From Pseudogracilibacillus sp037892545 (GTDB taxonomy: Bacteria > Bacillota > Bacilli > Bacillales > Amphibacillaceae): a stretch of DNA of 64,000 nucleotides. Numbering within the stretch: the stretch's first letter is position 1; the number at the start of each line of letters is the position of its first letter. The stretch spans positions 1-64,000 of the forward strand of contig NZ_JBBKBG010000001.1 in NCBI RefSeq assembly GCF_037892545.1, in the 5' to 3' direction. Below the pieces are notes generated by a model that did not search any database, was not told the DNA's origin, and worked only from the letters and a program-made list of their open reading frames with translations. The translations under genes were made by a program, and so were the position numbers. This document shows, piece after piece, positions 1-8,669 of this stretch.

Positions 1-12
1 TTATTTTTTATT

Positions 13-237
13 ATGTCCATCATTCTACTTTCATTTCTTACTAAAAAAACAGAAATAAGAGTCATGTTACCGATAGTTATTTTCTTAATTAGTATTATTT
101 TGTTTTTGATTAGTTTAACAGTCGGTGCATGGGTAGGTATGGGTTTAGGGTATATTAGTTTATCCTTATTTGTCTCATCGATAATATCTTTAATAGTAAT
201 TGTTATAATAGATATTGTTAAGAAAGACAGCCTTTGA
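13..237 (+). CDS. YesK-like small membrane protein (possibly 5'-truncated)
   Basis: Very hydrophobic protein of 74 residues with membrane segments at about residues 18-38 and 42-68. The loop GAWVGMGLG between them resembles the conserved loop of the YesK-like family of Bacillus, whose role is unknown. No ribosome site precedes the ATG at 13 and the frame stays open to the window edge, so the true start may lie outside the window. Family call is from recalled similarity only. Confidence 0.55.
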   Translation: MSIILLSFLTKKTEIRVMLPIVIFLISIILFLISLTVGAWVGMGLGYISLSLFVSSIISLIVIVIIDIVKKDSL

Positions 238-436
238 TTACTGCTCCATCATGATTGTTTCCACCGTGTAGAAAACTATCTCCATTCCGCCATGCACCAT
301 GCTAAAGGACTAATTCATTTGCTGTTTTGTTCTTAGTGAAAAATGTCCTCATCTATTTGGTGTAGTTTTCCTAAATTAAATATCTAGTCATTTTCACAAT
401 CTTCTTCTATAATTTTTTCTTTCTTTGTTTCATTTT

Positions 437-1543
437 TTAATCAAACTTAATATCTCTTTGATAAAAGTAATTTGGTGACACAATATCGTTATTGTATGGT
501 CGATGATATATATTGGTTGCTGCTGGTGAAAGTGGAGGAATGAGCCATGCCCAATTACCAGTGATAGCCCGACCGTTCTTTAATTCATTCTTTTCAAATT
601 GTTGGAACTGTTTTGCAGCTGTATGGTGATCAACAAGCGTAACACCAGCAGCATGATACGAATGCAATACAGCGATATTTAATTCCACTAACGCTTTATC
701 TAGCCAAAGTGATCGACTGATCGTCGTATCAAGTTGCATGATTTCGGCAATTTTTGGTAATAAATTATAACGATCCTCATCAGCAAGGTTTCTTGCACCG
801 ATTTCCGTACCCATATACCAACCATTAAAAGGTGCCATAGGATAATCAATTCCACCGATTTCGAGACGCATATCAGAAATAATGGGAACAGCATACCATT
901 TTGCGTTTAATGGTGTAAAATCATACTCAGGATGTGTAATTGGTACTTCCTTGACTAAATGTTTTGGAATATCGAAAACTTTCGGTTCCTTTCCGTCTTC
1001 TTGAATGACTAAAGGCAATATATCATAATCTGTTTTATCGCCTTGCCATCCTAATTTTTCACAAGCTCGTGTAAAAGCAATCGATGAAGCATCACCAATA
1101 ATTTTTCCATCGATTTCATAGCCAGCATATCGAATCAATTGATGGTTCCAAATTCGAAGTGGATCTTTTCCATCTTTTCTAGCGGGGAAAATCGTAATGG
1201 TAGATTGAATCTTCCCATCATTTGTGGCAAAAGTTATATGGTTAAGTAGTTTTTCATATGCTTCTTCCGCCGTGTTAATATTTCTTGCATCGAAAATATG
1301 TAATGTATTCCAAAGCAGTCTTCCAATACATCTATTACTGTTTCTCCAAGCCATTTTAGCTCCATGGATTAGTTCAAATGGTTCATGTGTATACGTATCT
1401 GTAGCAAAAATTTCTTTTTCTATTTGTTTAATTCTTTCATTTTGTTTTTCAGCAGATAAGCCAAGTTCTTCATAACAATTTTGGATAAATAAGGTAGCTT
1501 CCTTTAGTAAATTATTATCAACTATTGTCTTGTTCATGTTCAT
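437..1543 (-). CDS. nos: Nitric oxide synthase oxygenase
   Basis: Bacterial NOS oxygenase domain protein, which oxidises L-arginine to citrulline and nitric oxide at a heme using electrons from general reductases; no reductase domain is attached. The heme-binding block WRNSNRCIGR near residues 66-75 contains the proximal cysteine ligand, and the C-terminal half carries the family's Trp/Glu-rich pterin and substrate region. The 368 residues match the usual bacterial length (about 360). Two start codons lie 6 bases apart; AGAGGAGAGG abuts the first (1543), so the second ATG (1537) has the better spacing. Single gene with no operon partner. B. subtilis has an orthologue (YflM). Confidence 0.95.
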   Translation of the reverse strand: MNMNKTIVDNNLLKEATLFIQNCYEELGLSAEKQNERIKQIEKEIFATDTYTHEPFELIHGAKMAWRNSNRCIGRLLWNTLHIFDARNINTAEEAYEKLLNHITFATNDGKIQSTITIFPARKDGKDPLRIWNHQLIRYAGYEIDGKIIGDASSIAFTRACEKLGWQGDKTDYDILPLVIQEDGKEPKVFDIPKHLVKEVPITHPEYDFTPLNAKWYAVPIISDMRLEIGGIDYPMAPFNGWYMGTEIGARNLADEDRYNLLPKIAEIMQLDTTISRSLWLDKALVELNIAVLHSYHAAGVTLVDHHTAAKQFQQFEKNELKNGRAITGNWAWLIPPLSPAATNIYHRPYNNDIVSPNYFYQRDIKFD

Positions 1544-1652
1544 CCTCTCCTCTTATAAAATAGTAACATAAATATATAAATGTTAGACTTACGAGTATGT
1601 ATAATTAACGAACTTTCATGGTATTATTACCTTTTTATTTGTAAGTGTATAA

Positions 1653-1784
1653 AATAAAAAATGGAGTGAGACGACGAGAAAAATACCATTTATTTTGGTT
1701 TCGGCTAACTATTTAGAGGTTGATGTATCCATTTTTACGTTAGATGATCATGATGAAAAAGAACATGTAAAAATCCATTTTTAA
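1653..1784 (+). pseudogene. Small ORF remnant lacking a clear start
   Basis: An open frame with no ATG encodes a peptide ending in SANYLEVDVSIF ... EHVKIHF and stops at 1782-1784. It is followed after 12 bases by a good rho-independent terminator (1796-1838), which suggests the stretch was once a transcribed short gene. The only nearby ATG (1661) is in another frame and meets a stop after two codons, so a frameshift or 5' loss is likely. Product not recognised. Confidence 0.3.
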
Positions 1785-1795
1785 TGCCAACCATA

Positions 1796-1838
1796 CAGGA
1801 TAGTTTCCATCATCATTGAAAACTATCCTGTTTTTTGT
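1796..1838 (+). terminator. Rho-independent terminator
   Basis: Stem CAGGATAGTTT / AAACTATCCTG with a 12-base loop, followed by GTTTTTTG style T-run. It points rightward, away from the nos promoter side, and fits the short ORF remnant just upstream. Confidence 0.75.
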
Positions 1839-1868
1839 TAGAAAGACTTTACATACGAAAAGGTTGAT

Positions 1869-2213
1869 TTAAAATGCTTGGCCAGTAGCAATTCTTTCTA
1901 TAACATATTTGACATGTTTTTTCATGACGGCATTCATATAAGTAATTTCTTTAATTTCTTGTTTGGTAATAAATTTGTATGTTGTAAATTTTCCTTCTTG
2001 GCGTAGAAGAACGACTTGGATATTTCGTTTGTACATTTCTCGTTTTAATTTCCTCATTTCAGTTCTCGCACTAGTTAATAGTTGTTCATTGAATAGGATG
2101 TAAGGATCCTTGATACGAAAGGGCCCTTCATAAATGTATTTTAAATCTAATAATAAATTTTTAATGGCTAGGTCGAGAAATAAATAAAGTTTTGCCATTT
2201 CTAAGTCAGTCAT
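1869..2213 (-). CDS. Hypothetical protein, 114 residues
   Basis: Soluble, helix-rich, basic small protein with no signal peptide or membrane segment. The pattern (hydrophobic N-terminal helix, then GPFRIKDPYI, a charged helix and a KRNIQVV strand) resembles the uncharacterised YhjD-type proteins of Bacillus, but I am not sure of the match. The upstream region contains TAGGTGGGAT as a reasonable ribosome site. No operon partners: nos lies downstream on the same strand about 320 bases away, and the flanking sequence is non-coding. Confidence 0.6.
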   Translation of the reverse strand: MTDLEMAKLYLFLDLAIKNLLLDLKYIYEGPFRIKDPYILFNEQLLTSARTEMRKLKREMYKRNIQVVLLRQEGKFTTYKFITKQEIKEITYMNAVMKKHVKYVIERIATGQAF

Positions 2214-2839
2214 ATTATCCCACCTATAGAACGTTTGTTCCTATTATACAATAGGGCGTCCAAAAAATCACGCTTCATCGTACTCTGTTTACAATAATTA
2301 TATTATGTATACTATATTGTCGTTTTCTAATCGTATTCTCATAAATCTCACAGTTTGTTTTCATTTCGTGTTAGTAAGATATAAGTTAACTTTAATTTTA
2401 AAAGGGAAAATAGGAGATAGAATGATGTACGATTGCGATCTATGATGAAGGAAAAGTGTGAAACGATAAAGTATTTATTAGAAGTATGAATTTAAAACAA
2501 GTATGTACATAAAATGGCTAATCATGAATAGGATAAAAGGGAAGTATACATAGATTATTTCAGGTTGAGGCTTGGATAAAATAATATGACATATAAAAAA
2601 CGCTAATATGTCGGAAATGATGATAGGACAGGAAATGTTCGTTTTTTCAAAATTTTGATGACTTTAAAAAAGTCGTTATTGCTTTAAGAATAAAGGATAA
2701 AATAAGGTTTATCCTTGCACTTTTTCACAGTTGGAAAAAAATACTTGTTTATAATTTTGAAAAACGGTAATAATATAATGTAAAGATTTCGTATAGGTCC
2801 ATATAACACAGTTAAAAACTATACGATTCAACAACTGGG
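2214..2839. other. Intergenic stretch, no gene seen
   Basis: About 625 bases of A/T-rich sequence between a leftward hypothetical gene and the rightward BTAD regulator. I see no ORF with a ribosome site, no T-box, and no clear terminator. It presumably holds the two divergent promoters. Confidence 0.5.
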
Positions 2840-2848
2840 GTGAAAAAT

Positions 2849-3634
2849 ATGATTGATTTATATACAGGAGTAAAAAGATTTCAGGAAGGTAAAATGATTC
2901 GTACATTTAAAACATTGCAATTTATGGAAGATGGAGATGTCATTAAGGATGTAAACTGGCGTACGATTAAAGCAAAGGAGTTATTTTGTTATTTATTGCA
3001 ACATAAAAGTGCATCTAAAGAAGAGTTAACGACGATGTTATGGCCGGAATATGATGAAACAAAGGCGATGCAAAATTTATACACGACAATTTATCAAATT
3101 AAATCCATGTTAAAGTCGATTGATTTTAATATTGATATAACGAATACGGTTGGTCGTTATGAAATGATTTTACATGATGTCGCTGTCGATTTACATATTT
3201 TTGAGTCGGTTTTTGATAACTTCGAATCATTAACAGATGAAAATTATCGTTACTATGATAAATTAATGAAGTATTATACGGGAGATTATTTAAAAGAAGA
3301 AAACTTTAGCTGGAAAGCAAATAAAAATGAACAATTAAAAATTTTATATATTACAATGATCAATACGATGATTGAACATCTAAAAGTAGAACATAATTAT
3401 TTTGATGCGCTTTTATTAGCGTTGACGATTCAAAAGCATTATCCGACTTTCCAAAACAACTATTTAGTACTAATGCAGTTGTATGATGCGATTGGGGAGC
3501 ATGATAATGTACGAATGCAATATGCAAATTTAACGAAAATACTTGGAAGAAAACCGAATAATTATATTACAAAATGGTATGGTAATTGGACTGCGAAACA
3601 TTCAGATACGGATGACTTAGCAGTGTCTAATTAA
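2849..3634 (+). CDS. BTAD-domain (SARP-like) transcriptional regulator
   Basis: A 261-residue protein with an N-terminal OmpR-like winged helix (about residues 10-100; KAKELFCYLLQHK and a helix ending in LWPEYDE are typical of the SARP fold) and a C-terminal all-helical bacterial transcriptional activation domain (about 100-240, starting VDLHIFE). No receiver domain, STAND ATPase or kinase is attached or adjacent, so the signal is unknown. The start is ATG 2849 because GGGGTG lies 6 bases before it; a GTG at 2840 is also in frame but overlaps that site. Monocistronic, with its own terminator. Target genes cannot be read from the sequence. Confidence 0.8.
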   Translation: MIDLYTGVKRFQEGKMIRTFKTLQFMEDGDVIKDVNWRTIKAKELFCYLLQHKSASKEELTTMLWPEYDETKAMQNLYTTIYQIKSMLKSIDFNIDITNTVGRYEMILHDVAVDLHIFESVFDNFESLTDENYRYYDKLMKYYTGDYLKEENFSWKANKNEQLKILYITMINTMIEHLKVEHNYFDALLLALTIQKHYPTFQNNYLVLMQLYDAIGEHDNVRMQYANLTKILGRKPNNYITKWYGNWTAKHSDTDDLAVSN

Positions 3635-3645
3635 AAACATCATGG

Positions 3646-3703
3646 CACCTCTATACGTTAGATGTACGTTTAGATGTACGTTTAACGGATAGAGGTGTTT
3701 TTT
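3646..3703 (+). terminator. Rho-independent terminator with a duplicated loop
   Basis: Arms CACCTCTAT and ATAGAGGTG followed by a T-run. The loop contains a direct 12-base duplication of the unit GATGTACGTTTA, which looks like a small tandem slip. Confidence 0.85.
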
Positions 3704-3748
3704 ATGTCAGAATAAATGTTATAAAAAGTAAATATGTATTAAAATTCT

Positions 3749-4597
3749 TTATCTAGCTTGACATTCATCTAAGGTTTTACCTTCTTTTGTTTTCCAGTTC
3801 GTCCATCCGTTTGTAGATGCTAGACGTACAATCGTAGCAGCGGTGGAAGGACTAGAAAAGGTATAATCTTTTTTAAAAATTCCTTTATCATCAATGATGT
3901 TTGAATTTTTAAGTTGTGTTAATAATTTTTCTTTTGAGAATGAAGGAGTAGGAGTATCTGCTATTTTTGAACCTGAAAGTACCGTCATTCCATCTTCCGA
4001 AAAAAATGCTCTTGCATTGGCGTTACGGGTATTAATATAGTAGATGGAGTTATCTTTACGTAGTTCTAATTCATCGATTTTTGCTCTAAAGATTGGGTAA
4101 CCTAAGAAATCTAAAATATGGGAAATGGAATAATACATATCCATTAAATCTGCAATTCTTGATTCATGTATAAAGGACTTTGTCGGTATATTTTGATTTA
4201 TTTCGTATCTTTCAGCCTCGGTCGCTTTTTGAAAGGATAAATTCTCTAAATATTTTATATCGGCTTTTGTTAACTGGCTTTCCTCACTTATCGTCGTAAA
4301 TACAATTGCGATATTCCAATCTTCTTTTCTCTTTCGATGAGATCTTAACCTTTTTGCAATGTTTTCACTTTCTCCAATATATACTTTGTTTTTATCTGTT
4401 CCATCGATATCTTGGTGATGGAACAAAAAGTATATACCGTTGTAAGATAGTTCGGCCCTTTCTTGGAGTACTTCATCTAAATCAATTCGTGGAATATAAA
4501 TTGCTTGTATGGTTCGCGTTGGAATTTGGCAAATACGATATCCTCTTGGATCGCCGGTAGGAAAATAGGTTTGTATAGTAAAAGGTCTATGTTTCAT
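3749..4597 (-). CDS. GIY-YIG nuclease-family protein with DUF4357-like C-terminus
   Basis: 282-residue protein. Residues about 50-95 hold the GIY-YIG core: NGIYFLF, then KVYIGESENIAKRLRSH. The C-terminal 70 residues carry the Ser/Thr-Ala-Ala ... NGW..WK..EGKTLDE pattern of DUF4357. Family members are found as orphan proteins in many bacteria and are suspected of DNA binding or cleavage, but no role is established. The start at 4597 is preceded by AAAGGAG with 9 bases spacing; an upstream in-frame ATG (4627) has no such site. It is monocistronic and sits between two regulators. Possibly a horizontally moving gene, since this domain pair is patchy, but base composition is like its neighbours. 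Confidence 0.8.
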   Translation of the reverse strand: MKHRPFTIQTYFPTGDPRGYRICQIPTRTIQAIYIPRIDLDEVLQERAELSYNGIYFLFHHQDIDGTDKNKVYIGESENIAKRLRSHRKRKEDWNIAIVFTTISEESQLTKADIKYLENLSFQKATEAERYEINQNIPTKSFIHESRIADLMDMYYSISHILDFLGYPIFRAKIDELELRKDNSIYYINTRNANARAFFSEDGMTVLSGSKIADTPTPSFSKEKLLTQLKNSNIIDDKGIFKKDYTFSSPSTAATIVRLASTNGWTNWKTKEGKTLDECQAR

Positions 4598-4804
4598 GAT
4601 AATTTTCTCCTTTGACGTATTATTCACGATTATAGCTTATCATAATAAAAATTTATTTGGAATATAGCAAGATTAAAACTTTATCTGTTTGTATATAAGT
4701 ATTGGATATTTTAATGTTTATATAGCCATATGAAAAATTAAATCTTTTAATTATCTGAAATAAAGTTAACTCCATGTAACTTGTTTAAAAAATATCACGC
4801 TTTA

Positions 4805-4849
4805 CATCCTTATTTTTTTCTATTATGCTATAGAGAAAAAATAAGGATG
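4805..4849 (+). promoter_or_regulatory. Inverted repeat covering the ribosome site of the FadR-type gene
   Basis: Arms CATCCTTATTTTTTT (4805-4819) and GAAAAAATAAGGATG (4835-4849) pair over 15 positions with one G-T pair. The right arm includes AAGGATG, the ribosome site for the ATG at 4857. It could mask translation in the mRNA or be an autoregulatory operator in the DNA. Confidence 0.55.
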
Positions 4850-4856
4850 AAACTAG

Positions 4857-5537
4857 ATGATAGGGGAAAAACGATTATCCGATAAAATTGCGACAGAAAT
4901 TTTGTCGATGATTACCGTTGATCAAAGGTTTTTACCTGGTGATCAACTTCCAAATGAAGTAGAATTTTCAGAAGAATTGAAAATTAGTCGGACAACTTTA
5001 AGAGAAGCAATCCGTATTCTTGTAACAAATGGCATATTAGAAATAAAACGTGGTCGAGGGACATTTGTGAAAGAACAACTCCATGTCGATCAATTAACCG
5101 CTTCTTTTCATGATTTGTCTAATTTGACGATGAATATAAAAGATTTATATGAAATTCGTCTTATTTTTGAACCGGAAGCGGCATATTATGCGACATTACG
5201 AGCGACAGATCAAGAAATTGCACAAATTTTGCAATATGGAAAATTAATCGAGGAGAAAATAAATAAAGGCGAAGATCGTACAGAGGTGGAACAATTATTT
5301 CACCGCACGATTGCCCAGGCGACCCATAATGAATTTATCGATCGACTAATGCCAGTAATTTTCCAAGCGATTAATAGAGGAGTTATTTTGTCTGAGAAAA
5401 AGACAAATGTCGTTACAGATACCATTCATGATCATCGATTAATAATGGAATTTATGGAAGTAAGGAATGCAGAAGGTGCAAGAAATGCGATGAAAATTCA
5501 CATTTTACATGCGATGAAAGACTTAGGCATGACGTGA
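4857..5537 (+). CDS. FadR-subfamily GntR transcriptional regulator
   Basis: 226 residues: an N-terminal winged helix-turn-helix (about 5-75, with LPNEVEFSEELKISRTTLRE and the wing RGRGTFV) and a C-terminal FCD all-helical ligand domain (about 90-215) with the Asp/Glu and three His positions that usually bind a metal (IRLIFEPE, LFHRTI, TIHDH, MKIHIL). Such regulators sense small organic acids, often sugar acids. It lies 109 bases upstream of ilvD on the same strand, with no terminator seen between them, and a sequence fitting the FadR-type consensus TNGTNNNACNA lies at the ilvD promoter. Control of ilvD is therefore a reasonable inference. The ligand is unknown. Confidence 0.9.
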   Translation: MIGEKRLSDKIATEILSMITVDQRFLPGDQLPNEVEFSEELKISRTTLREAIRILVTNGILEIKRGRGTFVKEQLHVDQLTASFHDLSNLTMNIKDLYEIRLIFEPEAAYYATLRATDQEIAQILQYGKLIEEKINKGEDRTEVEQLFHRTIAQATHNEFIDRLMPVIFQAINRGVILSEKKTNVVTDTIHDHRLIMEFMEVRNAEGARNAMKIHILHAMKDLGMT

Positions 5538-5557
5538 AAATGACAGAAAATGATTCT

Positions 5558-5568
5558 TTGTCCAACAA
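5558..5568. promoter_or_regulatory. Candidate FadR/GntR operator
   Basis: TTGTCCAACAA fits the FadR-subfamily operator pattern TNGTNNNACNA. It lies 5 bases upstream of the -35 box of ilvD. Assignment is by pattern only. Confidence 0.45.
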
Positions 5569-5573
5569 CATAA

Positions 5574-5602
5574 TTGACAGTAGACAACGTACGTTTTACA
5601 AT
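5574..5602 (+). promoter_or_regulatory. Sigma-A promoter of ilvD
   Basis: TTGACA (5574-5579), a 17-base spacer and TACAAT (5597-5602). The spacer contains the perfect 10-base palindrome AACGTACGTT (5586-5595), a possible second repressor site. Confidence 0.8.
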
Positions 5603-5646
5603 AAGAAGAACATACTAAATTTTTAGAAAATTGAGGTGCACTACAG

Positions 5647-7317
5647 ATGAGAAGTAATGAAATTAAAATTGGAATTGACCGTGCCCCACATAGAAGTTTG
5701 CTATATGCAACGGGGAAAGTGAAACCGAGAGATTTAGAGAAACCATTTATTGGAGTATGTAACTCATATATTGATATTATCCCTGGGCATGTGCATTTAC
5801 GAGAATTTGCAGAAGTAGTGAAAGATGCTATTTATGAAGCTGGTGGAATTCCATTTGAATTTAACACAATTGGGGTAGATGATGGAATTGCAATGGGGCA
5901 TATCGGAATGCGTTATTCATTACCAAGTCGTGAATTAATTGCGGATGCAGCAGAAACAGTTATCAATGCACATTGGTTTGATGGTGTGTTTTACATTCCG
6001 AACTGTGATAAAATTACGCCGGGAATGTTAATGGCTGCTGCAAGAACGAACGTCCCATCTGTATTTGTATCAGGGGGCCCGATGGAGGCCGGTGTAAGTG
6101 CTTCAGGAAAACAAATTTCTTTAACTTCTGTATTTGAAGGGGTTGGAGCACATAAATCAGGTCAAATGTCTTCAGAAGAACTGTTAGATATTGAAATGAA
6201 TGCATGTCCAACTTGTGGTTCTTGTTCGGGAATGTTTACTGCAAACTCCATGAACTGTTTAATGGAAATGCTAGGCGTCGCTTTACCAGGAAATGGTACG
6301 ATTGTAGCTACAAGTGAGAAGCGTAAAGAGTTAGTATACGAGGCTGCTAGACAACTAGTTCGCATGATTAAGGAAGATGTGAAACCTCGTGATATTATTA
6401 CAAAAGATGCCATTGATGATGCATTCGCATTGGATATGGCAATGGGTGGTTCCACAAACACGGTATTACACACATTAGCTATTGCAAATGAAGCGGAAAT
6501 TAATTATGACATGGAAGACATTAATAAAGTTGCAGAAAGGGTTCCTTATTTGGCGAAAATTATGCCAGCATCAGATATTTCAATGGATGATATTAATAAA
6601 GCTGGTGGAGTAGAAGCGATTATTAATGAGTTAATAAAAATACCTGGAGCAATGAACCCAGATCGTCCAACTGTTTCAGGAAAAACGATGCGAGAATTAG
6701 TGCAAGATTACCATATTAAAGATGAAGAAGTTATTCGTACGAAAGATAATCCGTACAGTCCAGTAGGTGGATTATCTGTTCTTTACGGTAATATTTGTCC
6801 GGAGGGTTCAGTTATTAAAGTTGGAGCAGTAGACCCTTCTATTAAAACGTTTAAGGGAGAAGCTATCGTATTTGACTCTCAAGAGGAAGCACAAGCACGT
6901 ATTGATGATGGAACGGTTCAAAAAGGACATGTCGTTGTCATTCGATACGAAGGACCAAAAGGTGGACCAGGAATGCCAGAAATGTTAGCTCCAACGTCTG
7001 CAATTATGGGACGAGGCTTAGGGAAAGATGTAGCACTTATTACTGACGGTCGTTTTAGTGGAGCATCTCGTGGGATTTCTGTTGGACATATTTCACCAGA
7101 AGCTGCGGAAGGCGGTCCAATCGCATTAGTAGAAAACGGTGATATAATCGAAATTGATTTACCATCACGTACGATGAACTTAAAAGTAAGTGACGAAGTA
7201 TTGGCAGAAAGAAAGAGAAACTTACCACCATTTGAACCAAAAATTAAAAAAGGTTGGTTAGCTCGCTATTCTGCACTTGTTACAAACGCATCAAAAGGTG
7301 GAATAATGAGTATTTAA
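5647..7317 (+). CDS. ilvD: Dihydroxy-acid dehydratase
   Basis: IlvD dehydrates 2,3-dihydroxy-isovalerate and 2,3-dihydroxy-3-methylvalerate to the keto acids that precede valine, isoleucine and leucine, using an iron-sulfur cluster in the cytoplasm. Cluster cysteines are visible in CNSYIDIIPGH, FYIPNCDKITPGM and CPTCGSCSGMFTANSMNC. The 556 residues match the family. The ATG follows GAGGTG at good spacing. It stands alone rather than with ilvBHC, as in B. subtilis, but here it is paired with an upstream FadR-type regulator and has its own promoter and terminator. The paralogous sugar-acid dehydratases (Edd) are longer and differ around the cysteines, so IlvD is preferred. Confidence 0.97.
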   Translation: MRSNEIKIGIDRAPHRSLLYATGKVKPRDLEKPFIGVCNSYIDIIPGHVHLREFAEVVKDAIYEAGGIPFEFNTIGVDDGIAMGHIGMRYSLPSRELIADAAETVINAHWFDGVFYIPNCDKITPGMLMAAARTNVPSVFVSGGPMEAGVSASGKQISLTSVFEGVGAHKSGQMSSEELLDIEMNACPTCGSCSGMFTANSMNCLMEMLGVALPGNGTIVATSEKRKELVYEAARQLVRMIKEDVKPRDIITKDAIDDAFALDMAMGGSTNTVLHTLAIANEAEINYDMEDINKVAERVPYLAKIMPASDISMDDINKAGGVEAIINELIKIPGAMNPDRPTVSGKTMRELVQDYHIKDEEVIRTKDNPYSPVGGLSVLYGNICPEGSVIKVGAVDPSIKTFKGEAIVFDSQEEAQARIDDGTVQKGHVVVIRYEGPKGGPGMPEMLAPTSAIMGRGLGKDVALITDGRFSGASRGISVGHISPEAAEGGPIALVENGDIIEIDLPSRTMNLKVSDEVLAERKRNLPPFEPKIKKGWLARYSALVTNASKGGIMSI

Positions 7318-7331
7318 GTAGATTAAAAGAA

Positions 7332-7392
7332 AACGAAGTTAGAACATAGTCGTGTAGCTTGTATACTTACCAATGTTCCAACTTCGTTTTTT
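7332..7392 (+). terminator. Terminator of ilvD
   Basis: Long stem AACGAAGTTAGAACAT / ATGTTCCAACTTCGTT followed by TTTTTTG. It lies 15 bases after the ilvD stop. Confidence 0.9.
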
Positions 7393-7510
7393 GTTTGGAT
7401 TCTTCTTCATCTATTTATTAAAGTTTGAAAGATGCATTTACGTCATAATTCGAACGGAACTGAATCATGTCTTTTTATTTTTTACAACCAAAAGAAAATT
7501 ATGCTGTAGT

Positions 7511-8506
7511 TTAAAACCAAAGGTCTGCTAATAATTCCATAGAGCGTTTACGATCTTCAGGGTGATACGCATAAGTAACAATCATCAATTCGTCCACTTT
7601 ACTTTTTTCTACAAAGGCTTCTAATTGTTTTCGAACAGTTTCTGGAGAACCAACTGCTTTTACTTTTAATGCGCCTTCCGCTAAGTGACGGTTAGGAAGT
7701 TCAGATGGCTCAACAGGAGGTTCGATATAATTTCGTTCACCAGCATATAAATTGATAAACATTTTTTCGGTTGAAGTAAAAATTCGTTCTGCTTCTTCAT
7801 CTGTTGGAGCAACGACGACATTGATCGCTGCCATAGAATATGGCGCATCAAGTGCTGCAGTTGGTCCACTAGGATCAAATGACGAGCGATAGAATGCTAA
7901 TTTTTCTTCATAATCGTCCGGCATAAAATGAGTGGCTATTGAATATGGTAACCCTAGCTGACCAGCAATATGGGCACCATTCATGCTGGAACCTAATACC
8001 CAAATTGGCACATTCGTATTCGTTGCAACTCCTGTCGTTACATTTGGAATACGGGAAGAAACTCCATCTTCACTGAACCAACCGATCATATCGTATATAT
8101 TATTTGCAAATTCTTGTGCATCCCCACTCGTTCGCGTAATTAATTGTGCAGTCATTCCGTCTGTTCCAGGAGCACGCCCTAATCCTAAATCAATCCGATT
8201 CGGATACATTTGTGCTAACGTTCCAAACTCCTCTGCAACACGAAAATGAGCATGATTTGGTAACATGATTCCACCAGATCCGACACGAATGTTTTTTGTC
8301 AAAGATGCTGCACGCCCAATTAATAAAGGAGTGGCGACTGCGGCAAGAGATATGGCGTTATGGTGTTCTGCATACCATAATCGTTTAAATCCTAATTCAT
8401 CTATTAGTTGAGCATGTTCCATAGAAGTATCTATTGCTTCTTTTACCGTTTGTCCTTTCGAAATGCCTACTAAATCAAGCACACTTAATGGTACGTGTTT
8501 TGTCAT
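7511..8506 (-). CDS. LLM-class flavin-dependent oxidoreductase
   Basis: 331-residue luciferase-like TIM-barrel protein of the YhbW/YceB group (MsnO8-like). Landmarks are VPLSVLDL at the N-terminus, LWYAEHHN near residue 45, SGGIMLPNH near 78 and RIDLGLGRAPGTDG near 105. These proteins use reduced FMN with oxygen; the physiological substrate of this group is not known. Monocistronic on the minus strand, converging on ilvD; the ilvD terminator separates them. The ribosome site before the ATG is weak (AGGATGATACATG). Confidence 0.88.
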   Translation of the reverse strand: MTKHVPLSVLDLVGISKGQTVKEAIDTSMEHAQLIDELGFKRLWYAEHHNAISLAAVATPLLIGRAASLTKNIRVGSGGIMLPNHAHFRVAEEFGTLAQMYPNRIDLGLGRAPGTDGMTAQLITRTSGDAQEFANNIYDMIGWFSEDGVSSRIPNVTTGVATNTNVPIWVLGSSMNGAHIAGQLGLPYSIATHFMPDDYEEKLAFYRSSFDPSGPTAALDAPYSMAAINVVVAPTDEEAERIFTSTEKMFINLYAGERNYIEPPVEPSELPNRHLAEGALKVKAVGSPETVRKQLEAFVEKSKVDELMIVTYAYHPEDRKRSMELLADLWF

Positions 8507-8669
8507 GTATCATCATCCTATTCTTTAAAATTACAAGCTCACTAATATGATAATATTAGTTTTCTTTATATACAATGTAACTGCTTATCATTTATTCGTT
8601 TAGATTGAAATATGAAAGGGTAGTTCATCATAAATATAGTTTTTTTTGTTGAAAATGAGGAGTATTTAT

